Shown here: positions 1-8,429 of the stretch, one piece after another
How the letters are laid out: the number at the start of each line of letters is the position of its first letter
Numbering within the stretch: the first letter of the stretch is position 1
Assembly: GCA_946480515.1 (NCBI GenBank)
Contig: CAMLKX010000002.1
Span: 1-33,405 of the forward strand
DNA: 33,405 nt
Direction: 5' to 3'
Source of the DNA: an uncultured Sphingomonadaceae bacterium
GTDB taxonomy: Bacteria; Pseudomonadota; Alphaproteobacteria; Sphingomonadales; Sphingomonadaceae
Program-made: the position numbers and the translations under genes
Notes under the pieces: generated by a model
Told to the model about the DNA's origin: nothing
What the model saw: only the letters and a program-made list of their open reading frames with translations
The model's database searches: none

Positions 1-788
1 GAAAGGGAAGGACGGAGGAAGGACCAGCATGTCGTAGCGTCCCCACCGGTACGGTCCGAACAGCCGTTCGGCGGCCGCAATCATCTGCTCTGTGTCGGCA
101 AATTCCTTCGTTGCGGCCGCAAGCGTTGCCGGCTCGGCCCACACACCCGAGCGCGGGCCCAAATCCCGAAAGTCCAACTCGCCGACAGCGATTGCAATCA
201 AATAGGGCGCGACGGGATGATCCATCCGATAGTGGAAGATACGCATCCCCCCCTCGGTCATCGGTTGAGGATCGCCTGTCCCTGGCTGAACAGGAATGGC
301 TGCCTTTTCCCCGCGGTCTGTCGGGGAGTCAGCCACTGCAACGCGGATGCATCGGGCGCCGAGCGGTAACGGATGATCAGGCGCCGCGTTGATGGAGCGA
401 GACTGATCGTAAGCGGCGCCCCGAGGTTAGGATCGGAGGTGCCCACCGCCCACCGCAGCGGCTCGCCTTCCTGATCTGTGACGGCGAGTAGCTCGAGACC
501 TTTGCTGTCGAGAACGATCGTCTGGGCATTCCTGGTCCGCGCGATGTCGAGGATGGCGGTCCCGCCGATCCGTCGAGCCTCGAAATCAACCGTCAGGTCC
601 AGTGCGAGGTGGCGAACCCGTGCTTCATGGGGCCGCGCGTAACTATGGGGGTCATGGGCATCCGACGTCGCCAGGATGGGGGCGGCGGGAGCCTGCGTTT
701 CTTCGCCCGTGCGGTCCGAAGTGGTTGCCAGCTCACAAGCGCTCAGCAGGATCAGCGCGATGATCGAAATTGCCCTGCGGAACGACAT
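1..788 (-). pseudogene. M1 family metallopeptidase lipoprotein (LTA4H/aminopeptidase type), internally deleted, 3' end outside window
   Basis: The N-terminal part starts at the ATG at 788 and has a lipoprotein signal (ILLSAC lipobox). An M1 N-terminal beta-domain follows, ending in FLFSQGQAILNR and a TGA at 260-258. In another frame, from the ATG at 261 to the left edge, the protein resumes: HPVAPYLIAIAVGEL, RSGVWAEP and WGRYDMLVLPPSFPF. These blocks match the leukotriene-A4-hydrolase-like branch of M1 and normally lie just before GGMEN and HEXXH, which would fall beyond the window. Compared from memory with that family, about 40 residues (the QDTP segment) are missing between the two parts, together with a frame change. 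A functional homologue would be an envelope zinc aminopeptidase. As read here the product would be a truncated lipoprotein without a catalytic domain. The 24 residues upstream of M788 in the open frame are unlikely to be translated. A sequencing or assembly deletion is possible. Confidence 0.8.
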
Positions 789-931
789 TGGCGGGATCCC
801 TGCCCCTCTTAGGCTTGCACTTCTATGAACATCACGACCGAGATGTCGAGCAGCCCCCAAGGCAGGCGGGTTGGGATTGTCCGTCTTCTCGCCTATATCG
901 TGGCGATGCGTCTCAGCTTACAGCGGCGGGA

Positions 932-2098
932 ATGGCCAGCGACAGCGCGCGCCTGAGTGATTCCGGCCTTTTGACCGATTCGGCGATCGCGACGCCGGCA
1001 GGTCCAATCTTGCGCGAAATCGGGCTCGATCAGCCGTTCTTCAACGACAAGAACCGCGCCTTCTGGGTGCTCCAGAGCGCCGGATGGACCGGCTATTTCA
1101 TCCTGCGATCGCTGTCCGGCCTGGCGAATGCGATGGGCGCGATGTTCATCGTCCACACCGCGCTGCTGACCGCGACCGGCTACTCCCTGACTCTGCTGAT
1201 GGGATCCCTGTTCCGCAGGCTGATCCGGATGCCGATGCGGTGGACATTGCTGCTGTCGCTGATCGCGGTCGCCTTGGCGTCGGCGGCCTTTTCCGTGATC
1301 GAAACATGGAGCCACGCTACCTTCCTCAAGCCCGGATTCCGTCCGATTGGCGTCCAGTTCCTGGGAGCGATCCTGCTCGACTTCGCTCTGCTGGCGGCGT
1401 GGGCGGCTCTGTATTACGGGATCAACTATTACCTCCTGCTCGAGGAGGAGATCGACCAACGGTCGCGGCTCGAGAGCCAGGCGTCCACGGCGCAGCTGGC
1501 GATGCTTCGTTACCAGCTCAATCCGCACTTCCTGTTCAACACGCTCAATTCGATCTCGACGCTGGTCCTGCTCAAGCAGACGGAACGGGCGAACGCGATG
1601 CTCGCCCGGCTTTCATCCTTCCTCCGCTACACGCTGGCGAACGAGCCGACCGCCAAGGTGACCCTCGCGCAAGAGGTCGAGACCTTGAAGCTGTACTTAG
1701 AGATTGAGAAGATGCGCTTCGAGGATCGGTTGCGGCCGCATTTTCGGATCGATGCCGCAACCATTGGCGCGCGGCTTCCGTCCCTCCTGCTCCAGCCGCT
1801 GATCGAAAATGCCATCAAATATGCAGTGACCCCGAGCGAACAGGGCGCTGACATCTGGCTGTCGGCCCGGTGCGAAAATGGTCACGTCCGGATTGAGGTC
1901 GCCGACAATGGCACCGGACACTCGCCCGAACTGACCGCCGCTCCCTCCACTGGAGTCGGCTTGGCGAACATCCGCGACCGGTTAGCGCAAGCCTATGGCG
2001 CCGATCACCGATTTACGACCACAACCAACGAGCACGGGGGCTTCAGCGTCATCGTCGAAATTCCGACGGAGGCTGACGCCTGCCCAAAAGGAGCTTGA
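932..2098 (+). CDS. LytS/YehU-type sensor histidine kinase
   Basis: The 388-aa membrane kinase has about four hydrophobic segments (roughly residues 45-65, 68-92, 104-124, 141-169). The His_kinase domain contains YQLNPHFLFNTLNSIS, with the phospho-accepting His near residue 199. A HATPase follows, with N-box LIENAIKYA (291-298), DNGTG (325-329) and GVGLANIRDR (341-350). This is the architecture of kinases that pair with LytTR regulators, and one follows 6 bp downstream, so the two form a two-component system. The open frame extends to 770, but the extra 54 residues overlap the start of the divergent peptidase gene and look non-coding. The ATG at 932, preceded by GGCGGGA, is the better start. 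There is no recognisable extracellular sensor domain; sensing is probably by the membrane part. The signal is unknown. Confidence 0.92.
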   Translation: MASDSARLSDSGLLTDSAIATPAGPILREIGLDQPFFNDKNRAFWVLQSAGWTGYFILRSLSGLANAMGAMFIVHTALLTATGYSLTLLMGSLFRRLIRMPMRWTLLLSLIAVALASAAFSVIETWSHATFLKPGFRPIGVQFLGAILLDFALLAAWAALYYGINYYLLLEEEIDQRSRLESQASTAQLAMLRYQLNPHFLFNTLNSISTLVLLKQTERANAMLARLSSFLRYTLANEPTAKVTLAQEVETLKLYLEIEKMRFEDRLRPHFRIDAATIGARLPSLLLQPLIENAIKYAVTPSEQGADIWLSARCENGHVRIEVADNGTGHSPELTAAPSTGVGLANIRDRLAQAYGADHRFTTTTNEHGGFSVIVEIPTEADACPKGA

Positions 2099-2104
2099 AC
2101 CCCA

Positions 2105-2911
2105 ATGGCCATCCGAACCATCCTGGTCGATGACGAACCCCTGGCAACTCAGGGCCTGTGCCTGCGACTTGAGGCTCATGACGATATCGAAATTGTCGCT
2201 ACCGCGGCGAATGGGCGGGAGGCCATTCGCACGATCAAGACTCACAAGCCTGACTTGGTCTTCCTCGACATCCAGATGCCGGGCTTCGACGGATTTTCCG
2301 TGATTCAGGGGCTGATGGAGATTGAACCGCCGTTATTCGTCTTCGTGACCGCCTATGGCGAGCATGCGCTCCGCGCCTTTGAATCGCAGGCGGTCGATTA
2401 TCTGATGAAGCCGGTTGACGAGGACCGGCTGGCGGTGACGATGGATCGCGTCCGCCAGCGCCTCGCCGAGAAGCGGGGAGTACAGGAAGCGGAGCGGCTG
2501 AAGGAAGCCTTGGTCGAACATGCGCCGGAGGCAGCGGATGCATGGGCCGGGGACTCCTCGGGTGAGCCACCCGCCGCCTCCCGCTTCGAAAAAATGATCA
2601 ACATCAAGGACCAGGGCCAAATCTTCCGGGTCGATGTCGACACGATCGAGAAGATCGAAGCCGCGGGTGACTATATGTGCATTCAGACCGGTGACAACAC
2701 GCTGATCCTGCGTGAGACGATGAAGGATCTGGAGAAACGATTGGATCCCCGCCGGTTTCAGCGGGTCCACCGCTCAACCATCGTCAATCTCGACCAGGTC
2801 CGGCAGGTCCGCCCGCATACGAATGGCGAATGCTTTTTGGTGCTCGACTCCGGAGCAGAGGTGAAAGTGAGCCGAAGCTATCGCGACGTCGTCGCTCGCT
2901 TCGTCCATTAG
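2105..2911 (+). CDS. LytTR-family response regulator transcription factor
   Basis: This 268-aa protein has an N-terminal receiver domain (residues 2-120) with acidic pair D9/D10, phospho-acceptor D55 in VFLDIQMPG, T82 and K102. A linker of about 40 residues leads to a C-terminal LytTR DNA-binding domain (about 165-268), recognisable by IEAAGDYMCIQT and FQRVHRSTIVNLDQV. It is the cognate regulator of the kinase immediately upstream. A strong ribosome binding site (AAGGAG) lies within the last codons of the kinase gene, so the genes are co-transcribed and probably translationally coupled. LytTR regulators commonly control envelope, autolysis or peptide-response genes. The target here is unknown; the small membrane protein gene downstream and the divergent peptidase gene are the obvious local candidates. 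Confidence 0.93.
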   Translation: MAIRTILVDDEPLATQGLCLRLEAHDDIEIVATAANGREAIRTIKTHKPDLVFLDIQMPGFDGFSVIQGLMEIEPPLFVFVTAYGEHALRAFESQAVDYLMKPVDEDRLAVTMDRVRQRLAEKRGVQEAERLKEALVEHAPEAADAWAGDSSGEPPAASRFEKMINIKDQGQIFRVDVDTIEKIEAAGDYMCIQTGDNTLILRETMKDLEKRLDPRRFQRVHRSTIVNLDQVRQVRPHTNGECFLVLDSGAEVKVSRSYRDVVARFVH

Positions 2912-2941
2912 CCTGATCTGCAGGGAACGCGGGGTACCGCA

Positions 2942-3235
2942 GTGAGTTCGCAAACCATGACGCAGCAGCGTGCAACCGCGATGGCCGAGTTTCGGCGCAT
3001 CCTGAAGTGGATCGTCGTGATCGGCGTGCTGATGGTGGTCGGCGCGCTCAGCTATTTGGCCGCGACCGGAGACCTGACCGTAAACCTGGTCATCGCCACG
3101 GTGATCGGCGTGTTCTTCTCAGTCCTGCTCGGCTGCGGCCTGTTCGCGGCGGCCTTCTTCAGCAGCAAGAGCGGCCATGATCAGGAGATCACCGACGCCG
3201 TTCGTCGTAACTCCGGCGATCGGCGTAGCGACTGA
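2942..3235 (+). CDS. Small two-helix membrane protein of unknown function
   Basis: The 97-aa protein has two hydrophobic helices (about residues 22-44 and 49-74), short charged ends (MTQQRATAMAEFRR and a basic, acidic tail) and no recognised domain. The start is GTG at 2942, with GCGGGG about 10 bases upstream. The ATG at 2957 is an alternative that would remove five residues. It follows the LytTR regulator by 30 bp on the same strand and probably belongs to the same transcript, which suggests a membrane accessory or output of that two-component system. It ends 2 bp from the convergent msrB. Function is not known. Confidence 0.72.
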   Translation: MSSQTMTQQRATAMAEFRRILKWIVVIGVLMVVGALSYLAATGDLTVNLVIATVIGVFFSVLLGCGLFAAAFFSSKSGHDQEITDAVRRNSGDRRSD

Positions 3236-3237
3236 AT

Positions 3238-3711
3238 TCAGGCTGGACGGAAGGTCAGTGCGTCGCCGTTGACGCACCAGCGCTGCCTGGTTGGCGGCGG
3301 GCCGTCATCGAACACATGGCCGAGGTGTCCGCCGCAGCGGCGGCAGTGGACCTCGGTGCGGACCATCAGCAGACTGCGGTCAGCTTCGGTGCCGACCGAT
3401 CCGGCGATTGGCCGGGTGAAGCTTGGCCAGCCGGTCCCGCTGTCGAACTTGTCGGCGCTGCGGAACAGCGGCAGTGCGCAGCCGCCGCAGCAGAAGAGGC
3501 CGCGGCGCTTCTCATGATTCAGCGGGCTGGTAAATGGCACTTCGGTGCCTGCCTTTCGCAGGACACGGTAGGCCGAGGGACTCAGCCGCCGACGCCATTC
3601 CGCGTCGCTGAGCTGTACCGGATAACGGTTCGCCGCCGCACTTCGGCCGGCAAGCGCCAGTGCCGCTACAACGACGGAACCGGCTCCCAGTAATGCCCGG
3701 CGATTGAGCAT
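3238..3711 (-). CDS. msrB: Peptide-methionine (R)-S-oxide reductase MsrB, exported (Tat-like signal)
   Basis: MsrB reduces methionine-R-sulfoxide in oxidised proteins. The 157-aa sequence carries two zinc CxxC pairs (C75/C78 and C123/C126), GTGWPSF (92-98), the GHLGHVFDDGP core and the catalytic Cys C146 in RWCVNGDAL. The N-terminus MLNRRALLGAG followed by a hydrophobic stretch ending in SAAA is a twin-arginine-like export signal, pointing to periplasmic repair rather than the usual cytosolic MsrB. The gene lies 9 bp behind the ABC permease gene on the same strand, so it is the last gene of that operon. The ATG at 3711 has AGGCGGA upstream. Confidence 0.93.
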   Translation of the reverse strand: MLNRRALLGAGSVVVAALALAGRSAAANRYPVQLSDAEWRRRLSPSAYRVLRKAGTEVPFTSPLNHEKRRGLFCCGGCALPLFRSADKFDSGTGWPSFTRPIAGSVGTEADRSLLMVRTEVHCRRCGGHLGHVFDDGPPPTRQRWCVNGDALTFRPA

Positions 3712-3720
3712 CCGATCCGC

Positions 3721-4926
3721 CTAGCCGAGTGAAGCTGAACGGCGGCGGAACCAGCGGCGTGTGGGGCCGGACTTGAGCACGCTGCGGCGGAACAGACGGG
3801 CGGCGAAGTGCAAGATCAGCGCCACCCACACCGCCTGCCACAGCAACGCCACGGCATGCGGCCACAGCTCCGCGCTCTCAGCCGCCCGCGCCAGCATCAC
3901 ATAAGGCGAAGAGAGAGGAAAAGCGGCCGCAAACCGCCCAATGCCGCTGTCAGCTGCCCCGACTGCCGAGGAGGCCAGCGCAAAGATGATCACCTGGGCC
4001 ATCGTCACCGGCATGGACAGGGTCTGCACCTCGCGCACAGTTGACGCCTGCGCGCCGATCCCGAGGAAGGCTGCTCCGAGCAGCAGATAGCTCATGACGA
4101 AATACAGCAGGGCGAGCAGCACAAATAGGGGCCAGCCCACGGCCGGCGGCGGAAGGGCCGAAAGCCCATCGCCTGCGAGACTCCCGACCGCCACCGCAGC
4201 CGTCAACCCCCACACTGCAATCCCGGTCAACGACACCGCCAGCATCGCAAACAGCTTACCGACGAAGATCGAGTCCATCGGCACAGCCGCGGCGAGGATC
4301 TCGATGACCTTGTTCGATTTTTCTTCAATCAGCTGCGACAGCAACATGCCCGCCAGCAGGATCGTCAGCAGGAACAGAATGGCTTGCCCAGCGCGGGCCG
4401 TGATGGCTCTGGCGGACACGATCGATCCGGCGGCCGGCCCGGTGGTCACGACCTTCAACTTTGGATCGGCAGAGGCAGCACCACCCGCGCGAGCAGCCCC
4501 AATGAGCAGCTCAAGCTGCCGTGGGACGTTGCCGGACTTGGCCGAACCGGTGAAGCGCGGCGCGCTCAGACTACCGTCCAGCACGCCAAGCACGGGCGGG
4601 TTTGTCGAACGCAGTAGCTCTTCCCGCTGCTTCAGGACGTCGGGTTGTGGGTCGAAATGCCGGATCCCGACCAGTCCCGCACCCTCAAGTGCGTTCGCGA
4701 TCTGGGTGTGGGCCAGTTCGAACCGGTCAAAATCAGCCTGATCGAACACGACCGCCACAACTGGCCGCTGCGCCTCTTCCGCCACTTTCGCACCAATGCC
4801 CCCGAACATCAGCACGATCAGGAAGGGGAAGATCGGGCCAATCAGGAACAGCAGAAAAGTCCGCGAAAACACGGTGGCGGAGTAGTCGCGCCGGGCGATC
4901 ACGAAGGCCGACTGGATCAGGCGCAT
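3721..4926 (-). CDS. ABC-2 type transporter permease (NatB/YhaP-like)
   Basis: This 401-aa membrane subunit has an N-terminal helix (about residues 20-45), a soluble extracytoplasmic region of about 130 residues, and then five to six C-terminal helices beginning near AILFLLTILLAGMLLSQLIEEK. The motif EEKSNKVIEILAAAVP is typical of Na+/drug-type ABC-2 exporters of the NatB/YhaP group. The ATG at 4926 overlaps the TGA of the upstream ATPase gene (TGATG), indicating translational coupling; a GTG one codon earlier (4929) is also possible. With the ATPase it forms an exporter of unknown substrate. Sodium or a toxic compound is a family-level guess only. Confidence 0.88.
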   Translation of the reverse strand: MRLIQSAFVIARRDYSATVFSRTFLLFLIGPIFPFLIVLMFGGIGAKVAEEAQRPVVAVVFDQADFDRFELAHTQIANALEGAGLVGIRHFDPQPDVLKQREELLRSTNPPVLGVLDGSLSAPRFTGSAKSGNVPRQLELLIGAARAGGAASADPKLKVVTTGPAAGSIVSARAITARAGQAILFLLTILLAGMLLSQLIEEKSNKVIEILAAAVPMDSIFVGKLFAMLAVSLTGIAVWGLTAAVAVGSLAGDGLSALPPPAVGWPLFVLLALLYFVMSYLLLGAAFLGIGAQASTVREVQTLSMPVTMAQVIIFALASSAVGAADSGIGRFAAAFPLSSPYVMLARAAESAELWPHAVALLWQAVWVALILHFAARLFRRSVLKSGPTRRWFRRRSASLG

Positions 4927-5897
4927 CACGCAGCCTCCGAAGGCGTTGTGGCTGGATCAGCCATGGCTCGACCCGCTGCTTCCCCCGCGATCGCAACGAA
5001 GGCATCATGGAGACCGGGGCGCTCGATCGCGAGCGCCTCGATCCCGGCACCGCCGTCGATCAGCGCTCTCAACAACGGTTCAGCGCCGGACTCGGGAAGC
5101 TCGAACGACCAGTCGCTTCCGTTGCGTCGCGCTCCAGCAGGAATTGCTGCCCGCCACGGTCCGTCCGTCGCCCGCGTACGGAGTCTGACGATCGGCCGAA
5201 GCCGGCCGCGCGCCTCGTCGACCGCGCCTTCGAACGCCAGCTTGCCTCCGGCGATGATTGCAATCCGCTCACACAGGCGCTCGGCATGGGCGATGACATG
5301 GGTCGAGAAGATCACCGTCGCGCCATTGGCGGCCTCGCTCCGGATCATCTGCTCAAGCTTGCCCTGGTTGATCGCATCAAGCCCGGAAAATGGCTCATCA
5401 AGCACGATCAAGCGCGGCCGGTGGATAATCGTACCGAGCAGCTGCACCGTCTGCGCCATGCCCTTGGACAAGGTTCGGATCGGCTTGCGTGCCCATTCTC
5501 CTAGCCCTTTGCTGGCGAGCAATTCGTCGGCCCTGCGGCGGCCCTCTGCCAGCGGCAGGCCGCGCAGAGCGCCCATGAAGGCAATCGCTTCCCGGCATTG
5601 CATCGCCGGATAAAGGCCGCGCTCCTCCGGCAAATAGCCCACCAGTGGCGCGGCTTCGAGCGGACGATCGCTGCCAAGCAGACGGCGACTCCCGGATGAG
5701 GGATCAATGATCCCCAGCAGCATTCGCAAAGTTGTCGTCTTGCCGGCTCCGTTCGGGCCGAGGATGCCGTAGATGATGCCTTGCGGCACACGAAGGCTGA
5801 TCCCCGCAACCGCGCGGGTGTCGCCGAAATCCTTGACCAGGTCTTTGGCCTCGACCGCGGCCTCTGCGCGATCCTCCGGCTGCACATGTTGAAGCAC
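4926..5897 (-). CDS. ABC transporter ATP-binding protein (NatA/YhaQ-like)
   Basis: The 323-aa protein has Walker A GPNGAGKT (47-54), signature LSKGM (143-147), Walker B LIVLDEP (163-169), and an H-loop in STHVIAHAE. The Q-loop region reads GYLPEERGLY, with Glu where Gln is usual, which is characteristic of the YhaQ-type subgroup. About 100 C-terminal residues follow the nucleotide-binding domain, as in exporters of this group. It is the first gene of the leftward operon with the permease and MsrB. The start is a GTG at 5897 with only a weak upstream AAAGAG, so the start is uncertain by a few codons. It is divergent from queG across about 65 bp. Confidence 0.92.
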   Translation of the reverse strand: MLQHVQPEDRAEAAVEAKDLVKDFGDTRAVAGISLRVPQGIIYGILGPNGAGKTTTLRMLLGIIDPSSGSRRLLGSDRPLEAAPLVGYLPEERGLYPAMQCREAIAFMGALRGLPLAEGRRRADELLASKGLGEWARKPIRTLSKGMAQTVQLLGTIIHRPRLIVLDEPFSGLDAINQGKLEQMIRSEAANGATVIFSTHVIAHAERLCERIAIIAGGKLAFEGAVDEARGRLRPIVRLRTRATDGPWRAAIPAGARRNGSDWSFELPESGAEPLLRALIDGGAGIEALAIERPGLHDAFVAIAGEAAGRAMADPATTPSEAA

Positions 5898-5962
5898 TGC
5901 TGCTCTTTACGCCTCAATCGTTTAGTGCGGCCCGACAATCGGGTAGCTGATAAACTGGGCCT

Positions 5963-6998
5963 GTGAATAGTCCTGCAAGCGTGAAGGAAGAGATAAGGCG
6001 CGAGGCGGAGTCGCTTGGCTTCGCCGTGTGCGGCTTCGCGCGTGCTGATTCCGCTGATAATGCTGGCAATGAACTCCGCCAGTGGCTCGAGGCGGGGCAC
6101 CACGGCACGATGGGCTGGATGCAGGAGCGCGCCCACCATCGCGTGGCTCCCACGGCCCTCTGGCATGACGGTGATCGCGCTGGGAATGAGCTATGCGCCG
6201 GCAGTCGACCCCCGCTCATTGGCCGAATATGGTGAAGTGGGTCGAGTGTCGGTCTACGCGCAGGGCGGCGACTATCACAAGACGGTGAAGAAGGCGCTGA
6301 AGGCGCTTGGACGCTGGCTGCATCAGCGGCATGGCGGCGAGCTCAAGGTGTTCGTCGATACTGCACCGGTCCTGGAAAAGCCCCTGGCGGCAGCGGCGGG
6401 AATCGGCTGGCAGGGGAAGCACACGAACCTGCTGTCGCGCGAGCATGGCAATTGGCTGTTCCTCGGAATCATCCTCACCAGCCTCGACATTGAGCCCGAT
6501 CCGCCTGCCGTCCAGCATTGCGGAAGCTGCACGCGCTGCATCAGCGCCTGCCCGACCAACGCCATCTATGCCCCGCACCGGATCGATGCCCGCGCCTGCA
6601 TCTCCTATCTGACCATCGAGCATGATGGGCCGATTCCCGAGAAGTACCGCGCTGCGATGGGCAATCGCATCTACGGCTGCGACGATTGCCTCGCGGCTTG
6701 CCCGTGGAATCGCTTCGCGGTGGCGGCTGCCGCAAATCAAGCCTTCGTGCCGCGCGCAGAGCTGACCGCGCCCGATCTGGCGGACCTGCTGGCGCTCGAT
6801 GAAAGCTCCTTCCGTGAGCTGTTCGCCGGTTCACCAATCAAGCGCATTGGCCGTAACCGCATGATCCGAAATTGCCTGATCGCTGCCGGAAACAGCGGCG
6901 TGCCCTCCCTCGAGAGCAGCATCCGACCGCATCTCAAGGATCCCGACCCGGTTATCGCGGAGGCGGCGAGCTGGGCGCTGGCCCGGCTCAATGGCTAG
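5963..6998 (+). pseudogene. queG: Epoxyqueuosine reductase QueG, frame broken by a short internal deletion
   Basis: QueG is the cobalamin- and Fe-S-dependent enzyme that makes the last step of queuosine in tRNA. Frame one starts at GTG 5963 and gives the N-terminus through GWMQERAHHR to W67-H-D. Frame two resumes with VIALGMSYAP at 6171 and runs to the stop at 6998. It holds VDTAPVLEK (catalytic Asp), GIGWQGKHTNLL, and the two ferredoxin-type clusters CGSCTRCISACP and CDDCLAACPWN. The join at about 6161-6173 lacks roughly 8 nucleotides compared with the usual W-P-x-x-R-S-V-I, inferred from family memory. Joined, the protein would be about 345 residues, normal for QueG. It ends by overlapping the convergent lipoprotein gene by 4 bp. 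The break may be a real mutation or a sequence error. Confidence 0.85.
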
Positions 6999-7330
6999 CG
7001 AGGCGGAAAGCTCGCGATGCAGGATTGCCGATCCGTCTTGGCGCCCAAACTGGTGCGCGTTTCGACATAAGTCACGCGCTCGGCTCCGGAACCACTGGTG
7101 GGGGGGTAGAGGAACGCGTCAAGGATGCAGCTTGCCGACGCATACTGAAGCTTGATCCCGGGACCCTCGCGGACCTGGAATTGCGGTGTTCCGAAACGGG
7201 CATTCAGCTCGGCAGCGGTGAGCCCGATGATGTCACCCAAAGGACGCGGAGACGAAACCACAGGCTCCGGCTCGGGAGTGCTTGAGCAGCCGGCGGCAAG
7301 CAGGACGAGACCAAGAGTCAGACGACGCAT
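6995..7330 (-). CDS. Small lipoprotein (hypothetical, weakly BamE-like)
   Basis: The 111-aa protein has a clear lipoprotein signal, MRRLTLGLVLLAAGC, with the lipidated Cys at residue 15, then a Pro/Glu-rich linker. A short domain follows, containing LTAAELNARFGTPQFQVREGPG and LQYASASCILDAFLYPP. That layout (helix, G-x-P-x-x-x-R-x-E-G, then aromatic strands) recalls the small BamE/OmlA-type fold, but the resemblance is weak. The open frame extends far upstream to 8491, antisense to the adenosine kinase gene; the ATG at 7330 immediately before the signal peptide is the sensible start. It overlaps the end of queG by 4 bp, tail to tail. Confidence 0.8.
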   Translation of the reverse strand: MRRLTLGLVLLAAGCSSTPEPEPVVSSPRPLGDIIGLTAAELNARFGTPQFQVREGPGIKLQYASASCILDAFLYPPTSGSGAERVTYVETRTSLGAKTDRQSCIASFPPR

Positions 7331-7432
7331 CGACGGCCTTCTGTCACCGGCACGCCGATCAGGCAATCGGTTGCGGCGGCCGGATACCCCGGCTAACCGC
7401 CGCTCAACCCGCCCCAGCAACGGATTGTGCCG

Positions 7433-8428
7433 ATGACCCAACCCCGCCTCGACGTGCTCGCGATCGGCAACGCCATTGTCGATGTGATCGCGGACACCGA
7501 CGAGTCGTTCCTCGCGGTCGAGGGCATGGTGAAGGGCACGATGCGCCTGATCGACGAGGAGGAAGCCACCGGACTCTACGAGCGGATGGGTCCGGGGCGG
7601 GAAACCAGCGGCGGATCCGCCGCGAACACGGTCGCCGGACTGGCGGCTCTGGGACTTCGTACCGGCTTCATCGGCCAGGTCGCGGGCGATCAGCTTGGCG
7701 AGATCTTCCGCCACGATATCTGCAGCCTGGGGGTCCGATTCGAAACCGCCCCGCTGAATGGGACAAGCGCGACCGCGCGCTGCCTGATCCTGGTCACTCC
7801 CGATGCGCAGCGGACCATGAATACCTTCCTCGGCGCCTCCCAGCATCTGTCTTCCGAAGCGGTCGAGCCATCCCAAATCGCGGCGGCCGCAATCCTCTAT
7901 CTGGAAGGTTATTTGTGGGATTCGCCGTCGGCCCGCGAGGCGATGGAGCAGGTAATCGCCGCCGCGCGACAGGCCGGACGCAAGGTCGCCTTTACCCTGT
8001 CCGACATCTTTGTGGTGGAGCGTCACGCCGCCGACATCCGGCGACTGCTCAACCAGAGGCTGATCGATATCCTGTTCGCCAATGAGGCGGAACTGCTGGC
8101 GCTCGCCGGAACCGAAGATCGCAACGGGGCGATCGATGCGCTGGCGCCGTTGGTGCCGGTGCTCGTCGTGACCCGTAGCGAGCACGGAGCAATCGCCGTG
8201 GCCGGTGGAGAACGGGCGGAAGTCGCCGCCGAGCCAATCCGCGAATTGGTCGACACGACAGGAGCCGGCGACCTGTTCGCGGCGGGCTTTCTCGCCGGCC
8301 AGCTTCACGGCGCCTCGCTTGAACAGTCCCTGCGGCTGGGTGCGATTGCCGCAGCCGAGGTGATCCAGCACTACGGCGCGCGGCCGGAGGCGGACCTCCG
8401 GGCGCTGACCAAGGATCTGCTCGGATAG
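7433..8428 (+). CDS. Adenosine kinase-like PfkB family sugar kinase
   Basis: The 331-aa protein has the two PfkB signatures: the N-terminal GGSAANT block (residues 60-66) and the C-terminal DTTGAGDLFAAGF (274-286), with catalytic base D280. The N-terminus DVLAIGNAIVDVIA is typical of alphaproteobacterial proteins annotated as adenosine kinase, which phosphorylate adenosine to AMP in purine salvage. Ribokinase-like or other nucleoside/sugar substrates cannot be excluded from sequence alone. A GTG at 7427 precedes the chosen ATG. It ends one base before the convergent permease gene. The gene is monocistronic as far as the sequence shows. Confidence 0.88.
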   Translation: MTQPRLDVLAIGNAIVDVIADTDESFLAVEGMVKGTMRLIDEEEATGLYERMGPGRETSGGSAANTVAGLAALGLRTGFIGQVAGDQLGEIFRHDICSLGVRFETAPLNGTSATARCLILVTPDAQRTMNTFLGASQHLSSEAVEPSQIAAAAILYLEGYLWDSPSAREAMEQVIAAARQAGRKVAFTLSDIFVVERHAADIRRLLNQRLIDILFANEAELLALAGTEDRNGAIDALAPLVPVLVVTRSEHGAIAVAGGERAEVAAEPIRELVDTTGAGDLFAAGFLAGQLHGASLEQSLRLGAIAAAEVIQHYGARPEADLRALTKDLLG

Positions 8429-8429
8429 T

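Noticed and set aside
4602..5613. Long plus-strand open frames opposite the ABC ATPase and permease
   Set aside because: Low-complexity Arg/Ser/Pro translation; the ABC motifs on the minus strand are unambiguous.
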